Below are positions 9,807 through 22,515 of a DNA stretch of 64,000 bases, one piece after another; the stretch's first letter is position 1, and each line of letters starts with the position of its first letter. Position numbers and translations under genes: made by a program. Below the pieces are notes generated by a model, which worked only from the letters and a program-made list of their open reading frames with translations, made no database searches and was not told where the DNA came from. Where the stretch lies: NCBI RefSeq assembly GCF_000711695.1, contig NW_013546952.1:34190-98189 (forward strand), read 5' to 3'. The stretch is from Tilletiaria anomala UBC 951 (Eukaryota; Basidiomycota; Exobasidiomycetes; Georgefischeriales; Tilletiariaceae).

Positions 9807-12660
9807 TTATGGCGCCGCAGTGTCATTCTTGCTGCGACCTCCCGAGAGTATCTTGCCGATGCGGCCCATCAACGGGCGCCTTTCTCCGTCGAACTGCTCG
9901 TCATCATCATCCCCGTTGGCGTCCTCGCCGGCGCCTTGCGTCGCGCTCGACATGCCGATCCGACTCTGCGGACTTGCCGCCCCGGGCTTTGTAGCCGCTA
10001 CCGCCCTGGCCTCCGCTGAAGGGTTCTCCGAAATGAGCGCTGGCGCGCTGGCGCGGCTGCTCAAATCGGCATGCCCCCATATTTGCGGCCGGTCCTCGTG
10101 AAACTCGACGACATACGCGCCGTTGGCGAGCATGCGCGGACTCCCACCAAATTCTCTGTCGCTCTCCAGCCCGCCGCCTATCCCTAAAAAGCTCTCATTC
10201 GTGTTCTTGCGCGAGAGCTCTCGCTCGTACGCCTCCGAGCCTCGCCGTGACGTCTCTGAGGGCGTTTCTGGGTGTTTGATCGTGACCTCTGCACGCGTGG
10301 AAGTGGGAACACAATGTCGCAGAGCGAAACACGAATTGTGAGTGAGACCATCGTTCTTCAGGACGAAAAAAGGGGGGGCACTGCACTCACGGTTGATTCC
10401 TTTGGACTGGCCAAACGATCCGTATTTACCGGCTTCATTCGTCTTGGACGCCGAGCCAGCGCCTTGTATGCCGAAGTTTGACCAGAGAGGCGTGTTAATC
10501 GCGCCGCCGCCCCACTTGCGCCTTCGCTCGATGATGCCGCGAATAAGAGGCTGCCACTGGTCCTGGGTGGAGCTGGGCTTGTTGCGCACGACACGGATCT
10601 TGTTGTGCACGTCCTCAAAGATGTCCGACTCGTCGATAATCTCGCGCCCGATCATCTCCTCGATCACGTCCTCGAGGGTGACGACGCCAAGCGCGCCGCG
10701 CGGCTCTCCAGGATGCGCAGAGACAAGGATCATGTGTGAGCGGCCTTGCTGGAAGTAGTTGAGGCAGTCGAACAGCGTCAGATCCGGGCTGGCTTCTGGC
10801 AAGGCGTGGAGTTGGAAGGAAGAAACGGGTAGGCTGTCCTCCGGATCGTAGCTGATCAGACTCTTGACGCTGCGATCGCATGAATACAGTCGGATACGCA
10901 TCGAGGTCAGCAGCGGTAGGTGGATGGAGAAACAGCACGCGAACAAGCCACTTACAGCAGCATGCCGAGGATTGCATCACCCTTCTTGGACTCGTGGACG
11001 GGGATGCGCGAATAGCCATTGTTGACGAGCTAGGTGTTTATTTTATAGCGTGTCAGCAGTGGCATTCAGATTCGACAGAGCAAATATAATATCCAGGGTC
11101 TCTCAAATGGCCAACACTCACCTTTGCAATGCCAGCCTCGTCGAGAATTGAGTCGCTGGACAGCGTATAGACGTCTTCGATGGGCGTCATGACATCCTTG
11201 ACCGTTTTGCTGTTAGCAAAATTGGAACAGCTCGATGGCGCATCAGCAAGGAGCCCTCCCAGACGCGTGCAGCAGATATATCAGGCTCACTCGTTCAAAT
11301 CCAGGACCGCTCGAATGCTATCAGCGACAGTGTGCAGAAAAAGCACAAATCAGTCGCCAAAACTCGCGCAGCAGCGGTACGGAAATGTCCTATACCACAC
11401 TCACATTGTAACCTCATCCTCGCTCAAGCTATCCGCGCCAATCTGTTGGTGAAGCGAGACGAAAGTCTTGAGCTCGGCCTTGCTATATGCGACAGGAGAG
11501 ACAGAATGTCCGGGTGTCAGCGATGGACACCAAGTAAAATCAATGGGTGAGCAAGAGGGACCTTCGTGTCTCCGCTAGAGCACGGTCTCTAAACAGGAAT
11601 TAAGGCGCATATACCCACCGGTACGTCGTACCTTGCTCCTCGCCAAGGCACCAGTCGAGCAGCTTGGCTGTTGGCCATGCGATGGGGGCAAGGATGATCA
11701 TGACGGCGTGCACGAGCGGCGCGCAGAATGCGCCAATCGCAAGACCATGGCGCGCGCAGATGGACTGGGGAACGATCTCGCCAAAGATGACGATGAGCAG
11801 CGTCGAGGACAAGACAGCTGCGATTCCGCCGCCAAAGTCGGAAAGGAAGATGGGCTGCGCGTGTAAAATACAGGAAGAGGATGGGGCGCGGTCTCTCATG
11901 TGAGCATGCACAGTGGTGCGGTGTACGGAACTCGGGGCTGCTGTGTACTTACAAGCGTCTCGTTGACAATAACGTTTCCGAGCAGCAGCACGACAAGGAC
12001 CCAATGGCGACCCTTTTCGAGCAGATTGAGAACCTTACGTGCATGGTTCTGTTCGTCCGGCGTGCCACTCGTGCTAAGCACCTGAAGGTTGACCATATCA
12101 AGGCCCATGAGGCCGAGCGTCAGGCCAGCAAAGATGCCGCCAAGGATGACGAGGCCGGCGATGGAGAGCACGTCCAAGATCAGCTTCCCAGGCGTATCGG
12201 GCAGGTCGCCCCCGGGCGCCGACGGCAGCGGCTCCTTGTGCAACTGCATCAGGCCGGTCCCGCTTGCTCGCGCCCCTGCATCGTTGCCTGAGAACTGCGA
12301 AAAGGGCACGGCCAAGGCGGGTGTGATGATGTAGCGCGCGAGGGTAGTGGTCGCAAGAAGCGAGAGCTTGATGTAGGAGCTTGACGATGAGGATGCTGCT
12401 GCTGCTGTTGACGGTGCAACCGGAGGGCGACGCATTTTTGCTGCTGTGTCACGACCCGCCATCAGCAGCGCTGATGATGATGATGACGATGCCGAATCCA
12501 GCTCCTGCCCTTCCCGCCCGTCGGCTGGCAGCGTGGTGCATGATGGACCAACAGCTCCTTTGATTGTGGAGGCCAGACTCAGCCGGCGCCTGGCCTGCAG
12601 GACGACCTTGCGAAGCGCAGGAGCGGCGGCGGTGCGGCTCAACGGTTCTTGTGGCTCCAT
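9807..12660 (-). CDS. MAM3: Mam3/CNNM-type membrane protein with DUF21 and CBS pair
   Basis: Family of vacuolar or plasma-membrane proteins linked to divalent metal homeostasis (yeast Mam3, animal CNNM). Eight exons: 11953-12660, 11619-11854, 11405-11482, 11291-11317, 11122-11209, 10956-11029, 10391-10869 and 9807-10288, giving 723 residues. A Ser-rich N terminus with a signal-like stretch (IKLSLLATTTLARYI) is followed by the DUF21 transmembrane domain (GGIFAGLTLGLMGLD, NVIVNETLPIFLSDF, IVIFGEIVPQSIC), then the CBS pair beginning VKDVMTPIEDVYTL and including SRIPVHES and LGVVTLEDVIEEMIG. The tail is acidic and Ser-rich. Start: the ATG at 12660 has a good context (AGC before ATG, G after); a shorter start at 12462 is possible. 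Exon 4 is 27 nt. The 102 nt last intron is free of in-frame stops. It converges with the GT2 gene. Confidence 0.9.
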
Positions 12661-14356
12661 GCTTAGGATGGGTCGGCTGCTGTTCTCGGGCGAGGGCGAT
12701 AGGCATGCAACTACTCGGGGCACGATGAGGTGGCTGTCGATGAGGATGGAGCGAGGTGGACCTGCCTGCGCGGTGCAAAAATGATTCACCGAGCTTAGAG
12801 CGGAAGAAGCGGGAGACTGGTGCAGTGCCGTCCTAGCCCGATGACGGATGACAATGAGGCGCCCGCCAGCTCTGGTACAGTCACGGAGGGATGAGCGCAA
12901 CGAGCAATATCTGGGCCCATTTGACTCTAGAATGGGCCTCTTCACACGAAAAAATGGAGAAAGCCCCGAAGCCTTACTTCTCGCTGCACTCTCACTATTC
13001 TGGCAATGAACGCCCATACACAGGCTTTCGTCAGTCATCGGTGCGACCGGGTTCTGTATATACACACACCATGTGAGGTCAGGATAACCCAACATCAAAT
13101 CAACCACGTAAATATCAACGCCGTACCCCTCGATGGCCACTTCAAGCTACATCAAGAGGGGCAAATATACAATGCAGGGGCCCATCGAGATGTCACCCAG
13201 TGGCCGTGTCGATGCGCGACGTGCTGCTGAGTCCGAAAAATTAACCTTGAGGATCGACCTGGGCCCTGCGAAGGGTCAGAGGCGCGGAGCTGGAGGCCTC
13301 TTCGAGCATGCATCCCCATGGCTGCCTTTACCCATATCAGAAGCTGCACTTCTGGATCTACTTCGAGGAATGTACCTTTCTATCTCTAAGCAGCAGACTT
13401 GGAGCACGCTATCTCCACATTCTGGCGCGCCGGCCAGTCAGCTGCCGTACTCATCGCGCGGCACGAAAGCGCAGCACGTGTTGTCAGGAGTCTACCATGC
13501 AAAGAGGTTCTGCTGTGTCCTATTATGGAATGGTGAAAGGTCTGGCTATCGTCGGCAACTCTTTCGCACACGCGACAATCTGCACACCGCAGCACCGTCC
13601 ACTGGCGATGAGCTGGGTCCTGGGTGCAGTCCTGGAAGCTATTGGCAGGTGTATCCTATTATTGGAACTAGCTTTGGTTGAGACCTGAATTGACTATTTT
13701 AAGCTTGGACTGTAAGACGAGCGTTGAGGTCAGTTAGATGAATGATGGGAATTCCTGAAGCAAGTTTGCGCAGCTGCTCTCGACGTCAACTTAGTGTCTC
13801 TTGGACTCCCCCCCTGCGCCGCACTAAACTCTCACCGGCGCGGATACGCCGCACGTCCACCGCCACGGCATGACTCTGAGCTATGTAGAGCATAACCACT
13901 AGAGAAGGTATACTTTGGACTGACTGGCCAAATGTTTGCTCCAAAGGTGATGTTCCAAACGAGTAGGCTCGCCAAACATCCGCTCGGCTGAGATTGGTCC
14001 CTGCGACAGCAAAGTGTCGCGAACGAGACCCGCAGGCGTTTCCCCTCCCTCGTCAGCCATCCAGGCGCAGCTCCGCGCCGCGCCGCGTATACATATGTAT
14101 TACTCGGAAACACGACATTGAGCCCCCCCCCGCAGAAACGGGATTTCGGCCGAGCGCAAACAAGAAAGGGCGCAGCACTGGGGACCTTTAAGCACATATC
14201 TCTCTGGCATACAACGAGGCCTCTGGGCATGCACATCGGCATCCTCGCCTGAGCGCCGCGCGCGATCTGCAGCCGCAGCGACGTGCCCTTCCCGTGTCTG
14301 TCGCTTCCGCGTAACCCACGCACGACTTTGCTCCGCGCAAACAGCGCCGTGCCACG
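12661..14356. other. Divergent upstream region, Mam3-like and DUF1765 genes
   Basis: About 1.7 kb separating two divergent starts, so it should contain both promoters. An ATG-initiated 182-codon plus frame at 13133-13681 has no recognisable domain and biased composition; I treat it as probably non-coding. A run of nine or ten C lies near 14123-14131. No RNA gene was seen. Confidence 0.5.
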
Positions 14357-17300
14357 ATGCAGCCGCACCCGCGGGCAAACGCTGCGCACAATGCAGGAGC
14401 TGCGTCGTCTGGCACCATGCGCAACGCAAACGGCAGCAGCAGCGCTGTTGCCAATGGCTACCATGAGGACCACCCCGCAGGCCCTATCCTGCCGCCTGGA
14501 GCGCACGCAGCGCCGCTGATTGCACGTGGTCCGCTGCCGCCCTCGCTTCAATTCGGCCAGTCACGCATCCACGACCGGCCGCAGTCATCCGTATACGGGC
14601 CATCCACCTCGCAAGGGTTCGGGTTCAAGACCTCATTCGACTCGTCATACAGCGGCCGCAGCCCGTTGCCTAACGCGCTCGGGATATCGCCGACCTCAGC
14701 CAAAGGTGCCGCCGGTGCCGATGGTTCGTGGTCCGGTGGCTCCGGGCGCACGTCTGCCCTTGGTTCAGAAGTAGGGGGGATCGGAAGGAAGGGCTCGGTC
14801 GCAAGTCTCGAAAATGGTGTTAGCCCAGGTTCAGGCAGCAGCCCATCGTCGAGCAGGGCCGGTGGTGGCGGCAGCGCCATCCGCTCACCGGATGGACGCG
14901 TCCTCTTCCTCTCCACACCATCCCCTTCTTCCCGTTCACGCTTCTCGTCAAGTAGCAGCACAGGCTTCATGATGCCCATCAGCGGCACCGGTGCGAGGCA
15001 GAAGGTCTCCATCGTCAATCCCGGCCAGCGGAAGAAAGCGGCGATGGCTGCAGCCAACGGCACGGATTTCGCCCGGTGGCCAGAGGAGAAGAAGCGGGGA
15101 AACGACCAAGCACAGGAGAACGCGAACGCTGCTGGCGCAGCTACGGGTGCCCATGAAGGCGCGGATGCCAGCGGCACCGCGGGCCCCTCACCTGCAAACG
15201 GAGGAAGCATGGCGCAGGTCAAGATGGCAATGAGCGCAAGGACGTACTCTACCACTGCTCCTAGGCAGGGGCAATCGCTGCGCGCGTACAACGCGGCTAT
15301 GAAGAAAGCGCAAGCGGCCAATGGCAGCGCAAGCGGGACCGCGGCGCCCACCTCATTCGAGGCGGGGCCTCAGGATTTCATTCTTGGTAGCACGTCCGCT
15401 GGGCAAAACGCTTCACGCTCGAGCTCCATTGATGGCGGCTTCAGAGGCAGCCCAAACGGAGCAGCCGCACCATCCGCACATGCTGCGCCTGTGTCTGGCA
15501 CACTGGATGGAGAGTACAGGGGCCCGGTCAGCATCGCGAGCCTGCGTGCAGCGAAATCCAAGCGCGACGCGGCTGCTGCCGTCGCGTTCCCTGCTAGTGT
15601 GGACACGACTAGTGCCCCAGAATATTCAACATCGGGATCCACGTCGGGTCCTTCCGAGGCTTTGTCAGCTGCTGCGGTTGCTGCTACAACGAGCAGCGGC
15701 CTCACACATGAAACACATAGCAACCGCTTGAACACACGGCCGACCGAGCGCAACATGCCCACAAGCCTCACGCCTGGCTCACCATCGGCGACCAGCGACA
15801 GCACGAGTTCAGGCGGCTTGCTCGTAGGAAGGCTCGGTGAAGATGGTGCTGGCGGTGCCGCACCCATGATTGACTTCGAGCTGCCAAGCGAATCATTCTT
15901 CTCCATGGCTTCACCAAACGGGCGCTCGCTGCAGCCTTCTCAAGACGACACGCTCGACACTTCTCCCGAGACTGATGCCGATAAAGCTCTGCCTCCGACA
16001 CCAAAGACACCTGTATCCGGCCGGCAATCTCACCACCAACAGCAGCAGCAGCAGCAGTCCCCGAGCAAGGCTGCCGAAGAAGCCAGTTCGAGCCAAGAGA
16101 GCTTGAAGCTCAACCCGCTGTCGCATGGCGTGTCCGATACCGCATCTGACACCAGCCACGAGAGTGCAAAGGGTACACCGGACCGAGGACGCGCCCTGCC
16201 TCAGAAGCCGATGCGTTCGCCCGAACGACCTGCCGCTTCGGCGCTCACGCTCAAACCAGGTACGCTTGCGCGCCTGGAGAGCAGCGATTCGCGCGCGACG
16301 ACGACTAACGAGGCAGTCATGCTGCAACCCGCCTCTGCTGCAACTGCTGCAGCGAGCGTACCTCCCGGCGCCAATCTAGCGATGTATGTGCCTCCTGGTG
16401 CACTTTCGCGTACACGCAAGCGCAAAACCCATCCTGCGGATCAGCATGGAATCATACATAATGCATCTGCGGTGCGCAACAATAGTCGCTTCTCTGGCAG
16501 CACGACTGGGTCCTTCAGCACCCCTATCCGACCGGGGTTTGACATGCCGTCCAACATCGATGAGGAAGGTGAGGAAGAAGAGGAGGATGAGTATGAGGAC
16601 GAAGAGGAAGAGGAAGATGAGATTTGGGAGAACGACCATTCGGCTCTATCAATGCAAGGCTCTGTCCTACCCTCGAGCGCGTGGACGGAGGTGGAAGATG
16701 CGTTACTCCAATTCCAAGATAGTACGGCAGCGGGAATTGATAAGGGCACGCTTCTGCGCACCGTCCTGCTGCCATTCCTGCAGCTGGAGGTCGAGCGACC
16801 GTATGTTGCGCCAGATAGCGACAGCAGCTTCTCTGACGCGCGCAGCCGACGTGGCCTGTTCTTCGAATGGATTGGCCGGCTGCTCATCGAGCTGCAGCAC
16901 GTGCAGACGTCAGCAGATCGTGGAGCCATCCTCGAAAGCATCGCGTTCATACTTGAATCGCGCAACCTCTCGCCAAAATTCCTGCAGGAAGATCTTCAGG
17001 ACAGCCAGCGCTTCAACTCGGTCTTTGGACATATCCTCACCTACGCTATCGGCGAGCTCAATAAGAAGGGTGTATACCAGAACACGCTCATATTTTCGGG
17101 ACGTTTGCTGGGTGAGTGTCAGACGTGTACTCACGCTGCATCATTGCTCTGCTTCTGACATGATGTCTCCCTGCAGCCATCGCGTTCTTCCGCTTGGAGG
17201 GCGTCGCGAGCAAGCTTCTACGAGCGCTGCCTGTGAATCGGTTTGCCCTCGAGAGAATTGCGGCAGAGGCTTCGTGGGAAGAAATGCAGCCGCGCGACTT

Positions 17301-19488
17301 TGTCAAGTTCAAGTCCGTTTTCCCCAAGCACCTGAGAAGCCACTGCTTCCAAGATGTGCGCACGTATCTTGTGCAGCTCGACTCGCTCGGCACGGAGCGA
17401 GTTTCCGAAGACGACGACAGATACCTCGTGCGCCAGGACGAGGTCGAGGTTGAGATGTCCGGCAACTGGCTGCGTCGCTGGCAGTCAGATGATTCCGAGC
17501 TCTTCTTCAGCTTCTGTCGCAACTACCACCGCCAATTGGCAGCAATGATGTACAGCATGCGCTATAAGAACAAGTTCTTCGGCGCCCCAGGTTACGCTCA
17601 CCTGGCTACTTGCATCCACCAGAAATGTGTTTCGCTCGTCCATCGTGAAATTCTTTCCGTCACCACGCTCTCATCGCAGAAGAACTTGTGAGTTGCGTCT
17701 GTCCCCTTTCGAGCATTACCTGTTCTGACGTGACATCCTCCGTAGCAATCCTGGCGAGACCGCCAACGTGCTCTCAGGCAGCACAGCTGGCAAGCCACGT
17801 CACCTTGAGGCTGCCAATCGGCGATGCACAGCGATCGTGGTCGACGTGGTGCGCGCTCCAGGCATTAACAATAGCGTCTTTATGCCTATGATTCAAACAC
17901 ACATTAAGTGTTTGATCAAGCGCACTTCGCTGTACGATGTTCAGGGTGTGTTCTGTCTGCTCGATTGGCTGGATTCGGTCTTCACACAGGTCGAGGCAGC
18001 AGAGCTGCAAGTGGAGGACGTTCTGGACGTTTCCTTCATCATCGACATGGTCGCCTTACTCCTCGAAAATGCGGATCATGCACTTGCCCTGATGCGCACA
18101 ATCGCTGTGAGTGAGGGCCACACGCTGCGTTTCAGCACAGTGGTAGCTGATGGTGTCTATCAATTTTGCAGTTCTGTTATGCGAATTTTGGCCTTCTGAT
18201 TTCGAGCAAGCGAAATCGAAGCCGCTTCTGTGAAGAGATCCTGCTAAAGCCGACCGTGTTCCACAAGCTGTTCCTCTCGTGGTCGTTCACGATCAGGGCT
18301 TACTTCCTTCACCTTCTTGTCTGTGAGTCGCGTCATTCTGATCAACCCGTACGATGGCTGGAGATTGACGCTCCCCCTTCACACAGTCCGCCTTGGCCAT
18401 GTCACTGATTTTGCGCCGCCGAATGATGACATCAAGAACAGCACGGCCGTATCCATCGCTCGCTTGTTTTCTCAGCGCTTAGATGAGATCCGCAAGCGAC
18501 ATGACGAGCTTTCTCCATCCGACCGACAGAGCAGTTCGGATGATGAAGCAGACGACGAGAGAGGGCTTAGGCGACGCACATCGTTTGTTTCCACAATCCG
18601 GAGAACGCCCTCAATCCATCGCGCTGAGCTCAATCCGACTGCAAAAGCGGAGCGAGTCCTCGGAATTGGTCTTCCTGACCCTGCCATCACTGCTACTCGC
18701 GGCGAGAACAAAGCGTCGAGCCGTGCAGCCAAGTGGCTGCGTGCGCTTGGCGGCAAAGGCGGCAAGGGAAAGCCAACTCCCGTTAAGCCGAGCACGCCTG
18801 ATTCGCGATACAGCGTTTTGACAGTATCTCCTGGAGAACAGCGTAGTGGAAGCCTTTCTGCTATGCTGGAAGAGTCGGATGACAGCGGAGATGACAGTCC
18901 GGACGAAGTTACCCTCCCGCGAACCGCCAGCAGCCAGGATACGAGCAGTGAGACTCCCTCCGTTGCTTCACCAATTACAAGCGACCATATCGCCACGGAT
19001 GCTGCCTTCGACCTCCAGTCACCGACAGCGGCATCACCGCATCCGAGCACGCTGTCCTCGCGCCGCTCAGCATCACCACGGGTCTCGCGCGCGTTTTCCA
19101 AGCGATCATCCTTGGTGCCTGGTCCAGCATTGGAATTGGTCGTAGACGATGATCAGCCACCGGTACCCCGACTCCCTGAGCACCTGCGTCCGCGTGGTTA
19201 CGACAAGTCACGACATGTATACGCTGTCCAGAGTCTGCGCGAGTATGAGCAGACTGTCCAGGTGAGTTGTGGTGATCTTTCGCCGATTTCACGAACATGA
19301 TGCTAACCTGAAGATCGCATTTGTAGGAACACGACGACTTCATGAATTCCCAGCCCGAGGGAGAGCGAACTGCAGTGCCTCGCCTGCCCGTCAATGTGAG
19401 TGTCGTGCATGTTCCCACTGAAGATGTCACGCCATCTGACAAATGCCCATCTTCCTTGCAGTGGCCGGCAATGTGGCAAGGAGACTAA
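14357..19488 (+). CDS. Large fungal protein, probable DUF1765 (UPF0592) family
   Basis: Seven exons: 14357-17111, 17177-17687, 17746-18106, 18172-18322, 18387-19261, 19327-19395 and 19462-19488, giving 1582 residues. The first about 730 residues are disordered: Ser/Ala/Gly-rich, with a His/Gln run (CAG repeat near 16038) and an almost purely acidic block (residues about 735-757, from 16558) just before the folded part. From about residue 775 on the protein is helical and hydrophobic (ALLQFQDS..., LLFEWIGRLLIELQHVQ in spirit, then WSFTIRAYFLHLLVFRLGHV). It resembles the fungal DUF1765/UPF0592 proteins, whose molecular role is not established. A basic/Ser-rich linker follows and the protein ends WPAMWQGD. 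The last exon is 27 nt. The gene assignment is firm from splicing and codon structure; the family name is from memory of pattern and is less sure. Confidence 0.8.
16035..16058 (+). repeat. In-frame CAG/CAA (poly-Gln) microsatellite
   Basis: A short tract of CAC, CAA and CAG triplets within the disordered part of the DUF1765-like gene encodes two His followed by about seven Gln. It is translated and likely length-variable. Confidence 0.8.
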
Positions 19489-20217
19489 GGCTCATCGTAG
19501 CAGCTCGAGCACGCAAAGCTCAGGCGTCGGATCTGCTTTTCATGCATTTACTTTGCACCCGAACTCAATTGTTCTATGTATACAAACTCAACTGCTTTTA
19601 TGAACCCATAATGCCATAGTGCGAAATGAAACCCACTACCGCATTTGCAAGGATGACGCAGACGACGCTGGCGCCGCCCTTGCGGGCAGGACGTGCTTTT
19701 GCCCGAATGCCGGAGGGCGGCTCCCGGCTCGCTCTCTTGACGTCTCCGTTGATATCGGTCCAATGGGGGCTTCCGACTCAGTCTCTCCCCCTTTCCCTGC
19801 TGTCGATTTGTTGACAACCCCCGGGAAGCAGGGTAGGCGATACTCGACCCTCGACAGGTCCGCAGGCCTCAAAATCGACCTCATTCGACACGCATGCTAT
19901 TACCCTGTTGTGGACCGGGCCGCTAGGCGCCATGCCCTTGGCGGGAGGGCGTTTGCAAACTGCACCGATTGCGTGTTCTTCGTTTTCCTCCGTTGTGGCG
20001 CTCTGGCGTTTTCCGGCGATCTGGTTGCCGGTCCCGGTCCCGGTCCTACTCGACGCAGCTATCCTCTCCTCTCGTATCATCTTTCATCCTCTTCATAGCC
20101 CAAGAGTTTGTACACCGAAGCAACTGCAGATCAGTTCGTGGTCATCGCTGTGACATGATCAAAGAAGGGGACTACCATTGCCTTCGTTGCCAAAAACGAC
20201 AGGAATAAGCTGCCACG
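19489..20217. other. Intergenic, DUF1765-like 3' end and ADH promoter
   Basis: About 730 bp in tandem orientation. Pyrimidine-rich stretches near 20035-20100 (repeated GGTCCC units, then CTCTCCTCTC) lie upstream of the alcohol dehydrogenase start, as is common in fungal promoters and leaders. No gene seen. Confidence 0.5.
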
Positions 20218-21617
20218 ATGAGTGACACGGTCCATTTGGGCACAGTCTACACCGGGTCGTCCTCCGGACGCGTGACCAAGCGACAAGGCGGGTCGCGACC
20301 GGTTGGGCCACACACTGTCGTCATCAAGGTGACGCACTCGGGCATCTGCTGGAGCGACATGCACTTTCTGAAGGAAGATGACATGGTCCTCGGTCACGAG
20401 CCCGTTGGTGTCGTCGTGCAAGTCGGATCTAAAGTCCGCCGCTTCAAGAACGGCGACCGCGTCGGGTGGGGCTGCATCCACGACAGCTGCTTGAGCTGCA
20501 CCGATTGCGTCAATGGAAATGACCAGAATTGCAGATATAAAAAAGCTTACGGTTCTCATGACAGAGATCAAGGCGGATTCGGAGACACAGCCTGCATAGA
20601 AGAATCATTTGTGCATAAGGTGAGCAATTGCGAACCTGTGTGTCGAATGCGATCACAGACTAAATCGTTCTAGTAGATTCCTGATGGGCTACCCATGGAA
20701 AATGCAGCAGTCTTTCAATGTGCAGGTAAGTCACGTTAATTGAGGAAGTTCTTCGTGCAATACGTTCATCTTCAACTGCTTGAACTATGCAGGCGCTACG
20801 GTCGTTGGTGGTTTAGTTAACGCAGGCGTGCAGCCTTTCGACCGCGTTGCCATCCTCGGCGTCGGAGGTCTTGGCCATCTCGCCATCCAGTTTGCCGCCG
20901 CGATGGGATGTGCGGTTATTGCAGTCAGCGGAACCATGTCCAAGAAGGAGGAGGCTCTGTCGCTCGGCGCGCACGAGTTCGTTTCCATCAAAGACAATCC
21001 AAGGTTCCAAGGAGTCAAGCCGGTCAATCACCTTCTGTAGGTCACATATTAACGTTGATATTTTCTCCCGCTGCGCTAATCTTGCTAGTAACCACAGTGT
21101 CTGCAGCAGCGCACAACCTGACTGGAAGGCACTGTTTCGGTTCGTCAAGCCTCGGGGCACTGTGGTGCCGCTCTCGGTCGCCTTTGGAAATTTCAATGCA
21201 CCGTACAGCGGCTTCCTCAGCAAGGAGCTGCGCGTAATTGGCAGCCTCGTCTGTGGACGCGACGTGCATGAGAAGATGCTTGAGTTCGCATGCCGTCACG
21301 GGATCATTCCGATGATCGAGCAGGTAAGAGCGCTGTCTATGAAAACTGCGGTCAATGACATGAGAGGAAGGAAAGCTGACACTTTCCCATTCACGCTTGC
21401 ACTTGGTTTTGGATTCCAAGGTAAGCATGACGGAGGAAAACTTAAACACAGCGATGGACCGTCTCAAAAGGGGGGACGTACGGTGAGCACGCATATATAG
21501 CGCTCAGTAACTGATGTCTTCGGAAGTTACTGACACAACGGCGGCTTGCACGGTAGGTATCGTTTCGTCATGGTCAACCCAACCAACAAGGGTCTGCTCG
21601 CCGAAAGCAAGTTATGA
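20218..21617 (+). CDS. Zinc-dependent alcohol dehydrogenase, ADH6/CAD-like
   Basis: Medium-chain dehydrogenase, probably NADP-dependent, reducing aldehydes or oxidising alcohols in the cytosol. Six exons: 20218-20619, 20677-20725, 20793-21036, 21098-21323, 21421-21482 and 21557-21617, giving 347 residues. Catalytic zinc ligands are the Cys in SGICWSD and the His in GHEP; the structural zinc site is C-x2-C-x2-C-x7-C in SCLSCTDCVNGNDQNC. The nucleotide-binding loop is GVGGLG with a downstream S..KKEEA typical of the NADPH-preferring cinnamyl-alcohol branch. It ends RFVMVNPTNKGLLAESKL, the usual family ending. Two features stand out: the exon 2 acceptor is a TAGTAG tandem where only the second AG avoids an immediate stop, and exon 3 ends at a less common GTAGGT donor. 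The natural substrate cannot be told. Confidence 0.9.
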
Positions 21618-22515
21618 CGAGCACTGCTTTGCTTCATCATGGACGAGCGAGGCGGGCATGAGGTGCTTCACTTTCATTCGACGTCGGATGGTCGAACTAT
21701 CAGCGGCAGGGATCAAGCGCTGGCGTCTGGTGCTACACTTATCATATTTAAATGGAAATGAGAGAGCCAGTGGGAACGCGAAAGCGAAGGAGCAGGGCGT
21801 AGATCAAAACAAAGACGAATCAGGAAACCAGGGAAATGGAGATAGAAGCTAACATCCAGTATGAAAGGGCCAGAGACAAGGCGGCTGCTGTATTGCTCGT
21901 ATTGAGGGGGAGAAAGGTGTAAGATGCAGGGATCCTGACCTAGAATGAGACAGTGTAGCTGGGTTGAATACGCCTTCCCTGACGTAGCCAGATGCTGGTG
22001 CAAAGGGAAGCAATGAGTGTGATATTGATGTGCAGCCAAGAGCCAACGCAGGCCCTTCCACTCGCTGCTGAGGTCACTGCAATTGGATTGACATGCCGTT
22101 TACACGTTGCTCAGATTGAGAATTGAACTTCGGCGTTGCTGCTCCATATCGAGGAGGTGGAAGGGCTGAGTGGAGCCCCGGCCGATTCTCCTTGCAGCGT
22201 GGTCGTGACAGACAGGCTGGTTATGAGAATCATTTGCAAGAGCATGGAATGAGAAGTAGTCATACGCACCGTGAGGGGGCGAGCTATGCATAGCTTGCTG
22301 ATGCTGATATTGCCGCCGGAGATGCCGGTGTTGCTGTTGCTGTTGGTGATGCTGGTGCTGGTGCGAGCAATTAAGGTGGCCAGGAGGATGATTACCTGAA
22401 GGCAGGAGAAGGGACAGTTTTTTTCTGTCAATCGACACTGAAAAGCCGCTTCAAACAAGAAGCAAAGCTGTTCCTTTCGTGTCCGCGCACCGTTTTGCTG
22501 TACCTCTATGTTACC
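21618..22515. other. Intergenic, no supported gene
   Basis: About 900 bp after the alcohol dehydrogenase. It contains a GCTGTTGCTGTTG-type imperfect triplet tract around 22300-22370 and short overlapping frames without domains. Nothing else seen. Confidence 0.4.

Noticed and set aside
13133-13681. 182-codon plus frame with an ATG between the Mam3-like and DUF1765-like genes
   Set aside because: No domain, no splice context and mixed composition; not strong enough to call a gene.
13832-14551. 239-codon minus frame in the DUF1765-like promoter
   Set aside because: Arg/Cys-rich translation without protein character, overlapping the start of a confirmed gene on the other strand.
14548-15351. 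267-codon minus-strand frame inside the DUF1765-like gene
   Set aside because: Antisense to the Ser/Ala/Gly-rich first exon, with only compositional openness and no domain.
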